Shown here: piece after piece, positions 1 through 7,129 of the stretch | Layout: each line of letters begins with the position of its first letter | How positions within the stretch are numbered: the first letter of the stretch is position 1 | NCBI RefSeq assembly: GCF_018613725.1 | Contig: NZ_JAGGPS010000005.1 | Coordinates: 78,509-125,714 of the forward strand | Reading direction: 5' to 3' | Origin: Hymenobacter sp. ISL-91 | GTDB taxonomy: Bacteria; Bacteroidota; Bacteroidia; Cytophagales; Hymenobacteraceae | Length of the DNA stretch: 47,206 nt | Notes under the pieces: generated by a model | Database searches by the model: none | What the model was told of the DNA's origin: nothing | Seen by the model: only the letters and a program-made list of their open reading frames with translations | Translations under genes and position numbers: made by a program

Positions 1-28
1 AAGCCCCGCCCCTACACCGGTACAGTAC

Positions 29-59
29 AAGGAGCCGTCCGATGAGGGCGGCTCCTTTT
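29..59 (+). terminator. Rho-independent terminator of an upstream gene
   Basis: A 9-bp stem (AAGGAGCCG at 29-37 with CGGCTCCTT at 49-57) is followed by a short T run. It probably ends a plus-strand gene lying before the window. Confidence 0.6.
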
Positions 60-103
60 GGTTAGACCGAACGCCTGGCTCTTCTATTCCCTATATCCGT
101 CTT

Positions 104-919
104 ATGAACTTGCCGCCTGTTTTTCCGCCGCTAACCGTAACCGACCAGATGGGCCGGCAAGTAGCCGTGCCGTTTCCGCCGCGGCGCATTGTGTCGCTGG
201 TACCTTCGCAAACCGAGCTGCTGTTTGATTTGGGCTTGGGCGAACGAGTGGTGGGCCTGACGAAGTTCTGCGTGCATCCAGCCGGCGCCCGGCAGGCGGC
301 CACCACAATTGGGGGTACCAAGAACTTCGATTTCGAGAAGATTGACGAGTTGCAATCCGACCTCATCATCGGCAACAAAGAAGAGAACTACCAGGACGGC
401 ATCGAGCAGCTGGCGGCACGCTACCCGGTGTGGATGAGCGACATTTCGACGCTCGAAGAGGCGCTCGACATGATTCGGCGGGTGGGGCTGATAACCGGCC
501 GCAAGGAAGCCGGCGACGCGCTGGCCACCGACATTGCCACTTCGTTTGCCACGCTGGCCCCGCCCGCTGCTGAGCCGATACCGGCCGCCTACTTCATCTG
601 GCGTAAGCCCTATATGGTAGCGGCCGGTGGCACATTTATAGATGAGATGTTGGCCCGCGCCGGTTTCCGCAACGTATTTGGCCACCTGGGCCGCTACCCC
701 GAAATCATACCCGAGCAGTTGCAAGCCGCCGCTCCCAGCCAGATTCTGCTTTCTTCGGAGCCCTACCCCTTCGCCGACAAGCATGTGGCCGAGTTCCAAC
801 GGCTTTGCCCCGCTGCCCATATCCGCATCGTCGATGGGGAGTTGTTCAGCTGGTACGGCAGCCGGTTGCGGTTATCGGCCGCCTATCTCAAATCATTGAT
901 TACTGCTGGTCAATCATAA
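104..919 (+). CDS. BtuF-like helical-backbone metal/cobalamin receptor protein
   Basis: This 271-residue protein resembles the substrate-binding component of vitamin B12/ferric siderophore ABC importers (periplasmic binding protein, BtuF/FecB class). The opening block, DQMGR followed by RRIVSLVPSQTELLFDLGLG, is the usual start of the first lobe, and ELQSDLIIGNKEEN and the C-terminal GELFSWYGSRL fit the second half. Binding proteins of this class normally carry a signal peptide or lipobox; here the first residues are MNLPPVFPPLTVTD, with no hydrophobic leader, and no better upstream start follows the terminator at 29-59. It may therefore be cytoplasmic or work without an importer. No permease or ATPase gene is adjacent. 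The family is fairly secure; ligand and location are open. Confidence 0.8.
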   Translation: MNLPPVFPPLTVTDQMGRQVAVPFPPRRIVSLVPSQTELLFDLGLGERVVGLTKFCVHPAGARQAATTIGGTKNFDFEKIDELQSDLIIGNKEENYQDGIEQLAARYPVWMSDISTLEEALDMIRRVGLITGRKEAGDALATDIATSFATLAPPAAEPIPAAYFIWRKPYMVAAGGTFIDEMLARAGFRNVFGHLGRYPEIIPEQLQAAAPSQILLSSEPYPFADKHVAEFQRLCPAAHIRIVDGELFSWYGSRLRLSAAYLKSLITAGQS

Positions 920-952
920 TGCATTAGTGCCGCCTGTTGGTGGCAACGGAGG

Positions 953-2155
953 TCAGTTGGCCAGGGTTGAAACATTGAAACCCACTTTCTCCAGTTCCTG
1001 CCAGAATTGCGGATAGGACTTGCGCACCACCTGCGGAGCCTCGCTGCGGATTTCGCCCAGCAAGGCCAGCGGCGCAAACGCCATGGCCATGCGGTGGTCG
1101 TGGTAGGTGGCTACTGTCTGGCCCGTTACTTTGAAGTTCTCCGAAGAAACCTCGAACCGGCCTTCCCCCGCATCCGTAAGCGCGCCGCCGAATTTCGCCA
1201 GCTCGGTTTGCAGGGCCGCAATGCGGTCGGTTTCCTTGATGCGCAGGCTTTCGAGGCCGGTAAAGATGGCCGGGATGCCCAGGGCCGCCACCACTACGGC
1301 TACGGTTTGGGCCAGGTCGGGGCAGTGGGCGAAATCCTGAGTGAGCTGGGCAGCGGGCTTGGTCTTGGTCAGGCGCAGGGTTTCATCGGCCAGAAACTCA
1401 GTGTGCACGCCCAGTTGGGCCATGATGCCGGCAATGGCTTGGTCGCCCTGCCAGGAGTAGCGGCGCAGGGTGGGCAGCGTCAGGTACGAGCCCTCGGGGG
1501 CCAGCGCCACCAACGCGTACCAGTAACTGGCCGCCGACCAGTCGCCTTCCACGGTGTAGTCGGTGGGCTGATACGCCTGGGGCCTGACCTCCAGTACCTC
1601 GCCCAAATCCCGGCACACGGCCCCGAAATGCTGCATCAGCGCCTGCGTCATCCGGATATAGGGGCGCGAGCCGACTTTGCCGGTCAGCCAGATACGTAGC
1701 CCGGCCGGCAGCGTGGGCGCAATCATCAGCAAGGCCGAAATGTACTGGCTGCTGATGTCGCCGCGCACCGTCAGCTCGATGGGTTCCGTTTCTTCGGCCG
1801 TGGCGGGCTGGGGCGTGCGGCCCAGCAGCCGCAGCGGCGGGTAGCCCTCCTGGCCCGCGTATTCGATTCGGGCACCCAGTTCGCGCAACGCATCCACTAG
1901 CACCGCAATGGGGCGCTCCTGCATGCGGGCCGTGCCGGTTAGCTCCGTCTGGCGGCCCGTCATGGCCAGGTAGGCCGTCAGGAAGCGCATGACGGTGCCG
2001 GCATCTTCGGCGTCGAATATCGGGGCCGCCGGGTCCTGTAACAGCCACTGCATTAGCTGGGTGTCGTTGGCGTCGGAGAGGTTGAGCAGTTGCCCGCCGC
2101 CGGCCAGCGCCCGGATGATGAGGGCTCGGTTGCTTTCGCTTTTAGAAGCCGGCAC
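953..2155 (-). CDS. aroA: 3-phosphoshikimate 1-carboxyvinyltransferase (EPSP synthase)
   Basis: The enzyme joins shikimate-3-phosphate and phosphoenolpyruvate in the chorismate pathway. The N-terminal PASKSESNRALII carries the family's substrate-binding Lys-Ser and Arg; KETDRIAAL and DHRMAMAFAPLAL near the C-terminus are further signature blocks. Total length, about 400 residues, is slightly short. The GTG at 2155 lies within the first conserved strand, and the same frame continues upstream without a stop, encoding a plausible family N-terminus (LTWPGGPLRGTAQV), but no ATG, GTG or TTG is available between 2156 and the aroB stop at 2278. A CTG at 2228-2230 or an ATT/ATC codon is the only start that would restore the strand. 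The gene lies about 120 bp downstream of aroB on the same strand and probably forms an aroBA operon. Confidence 0.93.
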   Translation of the reverse strand: MPASKSESNRALIIRALAGGGQLLNLSDANDTQLMQWLLQDPAAPIFDAEDAGTVMRFLTAYLAMTGRQTELTGTARMQERPIAVLVDALRELGARIEYAGQEGYPPLRLLGRTPQPATAEETEPIELTVRGDISSQYISALLMIAPTLPAGLRIWLTGKVGSRPYIRMTQALMQHFGAVCRDLGEVLEVRPQAYQPTDYTVEGDWSAASYWYALVALAPEGSYLTLPTLRRYSWQGDQAIAGIMAQLGVHTEFLADETLRLTKTKPAAQLTQDFAHCPDLAQTVAVVVAALGIPAIFTGLESLRIKETDRIAALQTELAKFGGALTDAGEGRFEVSSENFKVTGQTVATYHDHRMAMAFAPLALLGEIRSEAPQVVRKSYPQFWQELEKVGFNVSTLAN

Positions 2156-2277
2156 CTGCGCCGTGCCCCGCAGCGGGCCACCCGGCCAGGTAAGCGTGAG
2201 AAATGAGTTGATGAGGATAGTAGAATGCAGAACGAAACAATGCTTCGTCCCTGGTAAAAAAATACCCGGCGGGGCCG

Positions 2278-3324
2278 CTAGCCCGGCAGCCGGTGGTAAT
2301 AGCGCAATGCTTCAGCCACTTCGGCCAGCGTTACCGGCTGGTCGTACACGCCGCGGCCGATGCTTTCGAGCAGCGTACAGTTGATGGTGGAACCGGAGTT
2401 TTTCTTGTCCTGCAGCGCGTACTCGGCAATGGCTTCGGTTTCGAGGAGCACAAACTGCACCTTCTCGAAGATGGAGAACAGGAAAGTCTCGATTTTGTCG
2501 AGCTCGGCCGCGCTTAGCATCCCCTTATGGTAGCTTAGCCAGGTTTCGCACACCATCCCGGCCGCCACGGCCTCGCCGTGCAGAATCTCGCGGCCCGGCT
2601 GCTGCAACAGGTAGCTTTCCAGCGCATGCCCCACAGTGTGGCCGAAGTTGAGAAGCTTGCGCAATCCGGTTTCCAGCGGGTCCTGCTCGACGATGCGCTG
2701 CTTAAGCGCCACCGATTCTTCGACCACCGGCGTCCAGTCATCGACCATTATCCCCACATTGCGGTTGCGGGCGAAGGCCTCGGCGTCGGCAATCAGCCAG
2801 TGCTTTACCACCTCGGCATAACCCGACTTGAGCTGGCGCGGGTCGAGGGTGCGCAAAAACCGCGGCTCGATGAATACGGCCGCTGCTGCCTGAAACACGC
2901 CCAGCTGATTTTTGAAGCCCATGAAATCGACGCCGGTTTTGCCGCCCACACTGGCATCTACCTGCGCCAGCAGCGTTGTAGGCACTTGCATGAAGCGGAC
3001 CCCGCGCTTGTAAACCGCCGCCGCGAAGCCCCCCAAATCCGTCACCACGCCCCCACCCAGGTTCACAACTACGGTATAACGGTCGGCTCGTAGTTCCGTC
3101 AGCTCGGCCCACAGCAGCTGGCAGGTGTCAAGCGTTTTATACTCCTCACCGGCAGGCATTTCTACCAGCCGGTAGCTGGCCGGCAGATGTGGTTCCAATA
3201 GTGGCAGGCACTCCCGAACGGTATTCTCATCGGCCAAGACTACCACCTGGCTTACGGCCGGAGCATGCAGCAACTCAGCCAGCTTTGGCAGTGCTACAGG
3301 GCCTATTTCTATGGTCTGAATCAT
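2278..3324 (-). CDS. aroB: 3-dehydroquinate synthase
   Basis: AroB converts DAHP to 3-dehydroquinate, the second step of the shikimate pathway, using NAD+ and a divalent metal in the cytoplasm. The NAD-binding block GGGVVTDLGGF, the lysine-rich KSGYAEVVKH, and the metal-ligand blocks NFGHTVGHALE and LHGEAVAAGM are all present. I chose the ATG at 3324, giving about 348 residues and a start of MIQTIEIGPVAL; the frame stays open 16 codons further, but that extension (MYYHHNFEQT) is A/T-rich and covers a promoter-like box. It is the first gene of a probable aroB-aroA pair, joining two shikimate steps that are not consecutive, as is common in bacteria. Confidence 0.95.
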   Translation of the reverse strand: MIQTIEIGPVALPKLAELLHAPAVSQVVVLADENTVRECLPLLEPHLPASYRLVEMPAGEEYKTLDTCQLLWAELTELRADRYTVVVNLGGGVVTDLGGFAAAVYKRGVRFMQVPTTLLAQVDASVGGKTGVDFMGFKNQLGVFQAAAAVFIEPRFLRTLDPRQLKSGYAEVVKHWLIADAEAFARNRNVGIMVDDWTPVVEESVALKQRIVEQDPLETGLRKLLNFGHTVGHALESYLLQQPGREILHGEAVAAGMVCETWLSYHKGMLSAAELDKIETFLFSIFEKVQFVLLETEAIAEYALQDKKNSGSTINCTLLESIGRGVYDQPVTLAEVAEALRYYHRLPG

Positions 3325-3350
3325 TTTTATATAACTTTTCGGTGTTTGTT

Positions 3351-3358
3351 CAAAATTA
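3351..3358 (-). promoter_or_regulatory. Bacteroidota -7 box for aroB
   Basis: The minus strand reads TAATTTTG, an exact match to the Bacteroidota -7 consensus TAnnTTTG, in an A/T-rich stretch 27 bases before the aroB start. I saw no well-spaced -33 element. Confidence 0.5.
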
Positions 3359-3416
3359 TGATGATAATACAAACAATTAATGCTTATTTCGATGCAAATA
3401 TTTTACGTGCGACAAT

Positions 3417-3902
3417 ATGCGTCCGCAACTTACATCCCATTTTATCATACGCGCACTGGTACGCCCTGCTTGCTGGCTGTTGGTAGTAGTCGGCAGCGGC
3501 CTGCTAGCCTCCTGCAGCCGGCAGGCGCTGCTTCCGGCCACTGAAGCTGGCCTGGTAGGAAACTGGGAGTGGCAGCAGACCAATAATGGAAGTCGTACGG
3601 CCCTCACGCCGGCCAATACTGGTCATCATATGAGCATTCGCTTCGACCGGCGGGGTCGGGCGCGCTTCTACCAGGATGATGTGTTGGTGAGTGCGGCCAA
3701 CTTTACCGTACGTCGCGACGGGCTGCGTTGGTGGGGGCCAACGCGCTATATCATTACCTACCACGGGTATCAGCGCCGGCAGACGTACTCGTTAACCGGC
3801 AATCAGCTGCACTTACAGGACGTCATCAGTCAGCCGTCCACCCACCTGTTTCAACGAATCGATGGGGCTGTGACGAGGTCGGCGGTGCACCTGATTCGGT
3901 AA
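3417..3902 (+). CDS. Small lipoprotein, lipocalin-like
   Basis: This 161-residue protein opens with a hydrophobic leader and the lipobox LLASC (Cys33), so it should be a lipoprotein at the cell envelope. The mature part contains GNWEWQQT near its start, a block typical of small Bacteroidota lipocalin-like domains, where a GxW motif opens the first strand, followed by alternating strand-like stretches (MSIRFDRRGRARFYQDD; YSLTGNQLHLQD). The function is not known. It is divergent from aroB, with about 90 bp of A/T-rich DNA between them, and is followed by a hairpin at 3971-4008. The lipoprotein call is firm; the lipocalin-like fold is an inference. Confidence 0.7.
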   Translation: MRPQLTSHFIIRALVRPACWLLVVVGSGLLASCSRQALLPATEAGLVGNWEWQQTNNGSRTALTPANTGHHMSIRFDRRGRARFYQDDVLVSAANFTVRRDGLRWWGPTRYIITYHGYQRRQTYSLTGNQLHLQDVISQPSTHLFQRIDGAVTRSAVHLIR

Positions 3903-3970
3903 AGCCAAGCCAACGCAACTCCACTACTTTTGGCGCCGTGCCAGCAGGCACCTGGGCGGGCAAATTTTCT

Positions 3971-4008
3971 GCAGAAGGCTCCACCGTAGCTGGTAGAGCC
4001 TTTTCTGC
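3971..4008 (+). terminator. Hairpin after the lipoprotein gene
   Basis: GCAGAAGGCTC at 3971-3981 pairs with GAGCCTTTTCTGC at 3996-4008, with a two-base bulge. The T content sits within the second arm, so this is a weaker terminator candidate. Confidence 0.45.
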
Positions 4009-4157
4009 ATATGCGCCCATAGCTGCCCGGCCCACGGGGGTGCAACTCCGTAGCGACCTGATGCGAAGAAACTAGGTTGGCAGCTTATCTTTACTTATTC
4101 TTATTGCTACGTGGCCGTTTCGCGGCCGCTACCACCCGCTGCCACCCGCTGCTTTCT

Positions 4158-5345
4158 ATGTCTCAACTACAGGCTCCCCCCATCTCCTTCGAGGATACGG
4201 CCGTCGCATTTGCGTCCCGCTCCAACAGCGAACTGCGTAAAATGTACGCGCTGTTTGCAGCCATGAACAACCCCACACTGGTGAAAACGGGTGGCGGGAT
4301 GATGAAAATGGCGCTTAAGTGGCATCTGCCGGGCACCAAGTTTCTTATTAAAAAGTCTATTTTCGAGCACTTCTGCGGCGGCGAAACCATTCAGGAATGC
4401 TTGCCCGTGATTGACGAGTTGGGCCGCTACGACATTGGCACCATCCTCGATTACTCGGTAGAAGGCGAAGGCAACGACCAGAGCTTTGATGCCACGACCA
4501 CCGAAATTCTGGCCACGCTCGATCTGGCGCATCGTTCCAAGCACATTCCCTTCTCAGTATTCAAAGTAACCGGGGTGGGCGAAGTGGCCATTCTGGAGAA
4601 AATACAGGCCGGTCAGAAACTGAGCATGGCCGAACAGGCCAGCTACGACAGAACAGCTCTACGGGTAAATGCCATCTGCGCCCGCGCCCATCAGTATGGC
4701 GTACGCGTGTTTATTGATGCCGAGGAAAGCTGGTTTCAGGATACAATCGACCAGTTGGCTTACCAGATGATGCGGCGCTACAACCACGAGTCTGCCATTG
4801 TTTGGAACACCTACCAGCTTTACCGCCACGACCGGCTGGATGCGCTCGAGGAAGCCACTGCTGAGGCCAAGGCCGGCCATTACCAGATTGGGGCTAAGCT
4901 GGTGCGCGGTGCCTACATGGAAAAGGAAACCCGCGTGGCCACGGCTCAGAGCCGCCCTACGCCCATCAACCCCAGCAAGCAAGCCACCGACGCACTCTAC
5001 GATGAAGCCTTGGCTTTCTGCATCAGCCACATCGACCACATAAGCGTGTGCGCTGGCACGCACAATGAGGCCAGTTCGCTGCTACTTACCCAACTCATGC
5101 AGCAGCATAACCTGCGGCCCAACGATCCACGGGTGTGGTTTGCCCAGTTGTATGGCATGAGCGACAACCTAAGCTACAATTTGGCCAACGCGGGCTTCAA
5201 CACAGCTAAGTATGTACCCTACGGCCCTGTAGAAGCAGTTATGCCCTACCTGCTGCGCCGCGCCGACGAAAACACCGCCATTGCGGGCCAGACCAGTCGC
5301 GAGTTTCGCCTGATTCAGAAAGAAATGCAGCGTCGCAAGCTGTAG
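4158..5345 (+). CDS. Proline dehydrogenase (FAD-dependent)
   Basis: A single-domain proline dehydrogenase of about 395 residues that oxidises proline to pyrroline-5-carboxylate, passing electrons to the quinone pool through FAD. The barrel motifs are visible: GVRVFIDAEESW, GAKLVRGAYMEKE, and near the C-terminus LLRRADENTAI, where paired arginines bind the proline carboxylate. The frame is open to a TTG at 4077, but the ATG at 4158 (MSQLQAPPISF) is preferred because the extra residues are low in conservation and lie in what looks like leader DNA. Pyrroline-5-carboxylate dehydrogenase is not adjacent, so this is the separate-enzyme form rather than a PutA fusion. A strong terminator follows. 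Confidence 0.92.
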   Translation: MSQLQAPPISFEDTAVAFASRSNSELRKMYALFAAMNNPTLVKTGGGMMKMALKWHLPGTKFLIKKSIFEHFCGGETIQECLPVIDELGRYDIGTILDYSVEGEGNDQSFDATTTEILATLDLAHRSKHIPFSVFKVTGVGEVAILEKIQAGQKLSMAEQASYDRTALRVNAICARAHQYGVRVFIDAEESWFQDTIDQLAYQMMRRYNHESAIVWNTYQLYRHDRLDALEEATAEAKAGHYQIGAKLVRGAYMEKETRVATAQSRPTPINPSKQATDALYDEALAFCISHIDHISVCAGTHNEASSLLLTQLMQQHNLRPNDPRVWFAQLYGMSDNLSYNLANAGFNTAKYVPYGPVEAVMPYLLRRADENTAIAGQTSREFRLIQKEMQRRKL

Positions 5346-5362
5346 TCGCACCACACGGTTGG

Positions 5363-5408
5363 GCCTACCGAAGCCAAACGGCATAGTTTTGGCTCCGGTA
5401 GGCCTTTT
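5363..5408 (+). terminator. Terminator of the proline dehydrogenase gene
   Basis: GCCTACCGAAGCCA at 5363-5376 pairs with TGGCTCCGGTAGGC ending at 5403, with one mismatch, followed by TTTTTC. This is a typical intrinsic terminator. Confidence 0.8.
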
Positions 5409-5455
5409 TCCCTTATAGGGCCTCGTATTTATTCACTCTCCCTCTTCTCCCGCCC

Positions 5456-5836
5456 ATGATTGGCCGAGTACGCTCTCACCTCATCCGCTTCTCCCGCAAC
5501 CAAATTGGCACCACCAGCTACCTGAACCTGATTCAGGAAGCTGAGTTAGGTCTTAATATGGAAATCACGCACGAGAAAGCCCGCCTTAACGAAATCCTGA
5601 CGGACATTTCGGAGCAGGAGTTCCAAGCAGGCCGCCCGATGCTGAGCTGCTTGGTAAAGGTGAAGGGTTCGAAAGGCCAAGGTGACAACTTTTTCAAGAT
5701 GTGTGAGCGACTGGGGTTAGGCGAATGGCGTACACTCAAGCAGGATGAAAACTTCCTGAAGGATCTGCGCCAGCAATGCCGTGCATTTTGGCAGGATGAT
5801 GCCAATTTTGAAAAATTTGCGAAGGCGAAAAGCTAG
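5456..5836 (+). CDS. Conserved small protein of unknown function
   Basis: A 126-residue soluble protein with no signal peptide or membrane segment. The middle carries ISEQEFQAGRPMLSCLV, then GQGDNFFKMCERLGLGEW, and a C-terminal part rich in aromatic and charged residues. I recall the combination of a GRPMLS strand, a G-D-x-F-F turn and a final W/F-rich helix from small uncharacterised proteins in other bacteria, but I cannot name a family or function. It stands alone between the proline dehydrogenase terminator and a stress-protein gene. No alternative start is needed; the ATG at 5456 is the first of the frame. Confidence 0.7.
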   Translation: MIGRVRSHLIRFSRNQIGTTSYLNLIQEAELGLNMEITHEKARLNEILTDISEQEFQAGRPMLSCLVKVKGSKGQGDNFFKMCERLGLGEWRTLKQDENFLKDLRQQCRAFWQDDANFEKFAKAKS

Positions 5837-6018
5837 GCTAAAAATTGGCTTATAGGAGATTTAAACCGGATTTGTTGAGAGTAAAAAGGTTGCGTATATC
5901 ATTTTGGCGCAACTTCGTTTTGAGGGCTGCGTTAAAACCCTCGAAACCTCCGTTACTCTCTTCCTTTCCACTGGAGAACGGAAATCATTTATTTCCTTCA
6001 TCTTAAATCTCCCATTCC

Positions 6019-6813
6019 ATGAACAACGATTCGATCAACCCCACTAATTCAGGTACCGGTTCGGGTGCCAACTATGGTACTGGCAACACTGGCACGGGCT
6101 ACGGCACGGGCAACAATACAAGCTCTAGCGGAAACATGGGCGACAACAACCCGCATCATGATTACAGCGCTACCCAGAAAGGTGCGGCTGCTGCTGGCTC
6201 GGTAGGCGCCACTGTAGGTGCGGGCATCGATGCTACCCAGAATGCTGCCGGCGACGCTGCTCGTGCTGTAACTGGCAACAACGAAACCTATGGCTCGGGC
6301 AACGCTTATACGGCCGGTTCGTTCCGCGACCGTGACAGCGCTGAGCGTGCTTACCAGTCACTCGCTTCGCGTGGCTACCACAAAGATGACGTGAACCTCG
6401 TAATGTCGGAGGATGCGCGTAAGCAGCACTTCGGCGACGATACTGTTGACACCGAGCTTGGCGACAAGGCTATGGAAGGTGCTGGCGTAGGTTCGGCCAT
6501 TGGTGGTACTGCCGGTGCAATTATCGGTGCTATTGCCGCCATTGGCACTTCGGTAGCATTGCCCGGCCTGGGCCTTGTAATTGCCGGCCCAATTGCCGCT
6601 GCTCTGGCTGGTGCCGGTGCTGGTGGCCTGACGGGTGGCCTAGTAGGTGCCCTAGTAGGCTCGGGCATTCCAGAAGAGCATGCTGCTGAGTACGAAACTG
6701 ACGTGAAGAACGGCAACATCGTGATGGGCGTACGTCCCCGCAACGAAGAAGATGCCCGCTACTTCGAAGAGGAGTTCCGTCGTCACAACGGCGACAAAGT
6801 ACGTCGCTACTAA
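6019..6813 (+). CDS. Glycine-rich general stress protein (YflT/GSP17M-like domain)
   Basis: A 264-residue protein with three parts. Residues 1-50 are a disordered stretch of Gly, Asn, Thr and Ser. Residues about 95-150 hold a domain with FRDRDSAERAYQSLASRGY and VNLVMSEDARKQHF, matching the fold seen in heat- or osmotically-induced proteins of the YflT/general stress protein 17M type. Residues about 155-220 are a Gly/Ala-rich hydrophobic hairpin (AGAIIGAIAAIGTSVALPG), followed by AEYETDVKNGNIVMGVRPR. The hydrophobic segment suggests membrane association. A perfect terminator follows. The stress role is inferred from family resemblance and from the YtxH genes nearby in the window; no direct regulatory site was seen. 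Confidence 0.75.
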   Translation: MNNDSINPTNSGTGSGANYGTGNTGTGYGTGNNTSSSGNMGDNNPHHDYSATQKGAAAAGSVGATVGAGIDATQNAAGDAARAVTGNNETYGSGNAYTAGSFRDRDSAERAYQSLASRGYHKDDVNLVMSEDARKQHFGDDTVDTELGDKAMEGAGVGSAIGGTAGAIIGAIAAIGTSVALPGLGLVIAGPIAAALAGAGAGGLTGGLVGALVGSGIPEEHAAEYETDVKNGNIVMGVRPRNEEDARYFEEEFRRHNGDKVRRY

Positions 6814-6844
6814 GCACATATGCCTTTGGCATAATTGAGTAAGT

Positions 6845-6882
6845 AAAAAGGTTCTTCCCTAGTAGGGAAGAACCTTTTTTTT
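6845..6882 (+). terminator. Terminator of the glycine-rich stress protein gene
   Basis: GGTTCTTCCCT pairs perfectly with AGGGAAGAACC across a 3-base loop and is followed by eight T residues; A residues before the stem make it potentially bidirectional. Confidence 0.9.
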
Positions 6883-7129
6883 GTGAGCTGGCCGCTAAAA
6901 AAATAACTTTAAATCTGTTTTGGGCTTCTATTTGCAGAGCTGTTATATTCACAGCCGGCAAGCGCCTACGTAAGCGTTCCGAGCATATACAGTCTTCCAA
7001 CAGTTAGTTGATGTATAGCTTTAGGCACTTATTTCACTGCCCGACACGTTACCTTCTCGAATCCGCGTTCGGGCCCGCAGCCACCGATGGCTCAAGCTGC
7101 CTGTTTTTCATTTCCCCTACTTCTGCTCC

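Noticed and set aside
4077..4157. N-terminal extension of proline dehydrogenase as a membrane anchor
   Set aside because: It starts at TTG, is weakly hydrophobic and reads like leader DNA; the ATG at 4158 fits the family.
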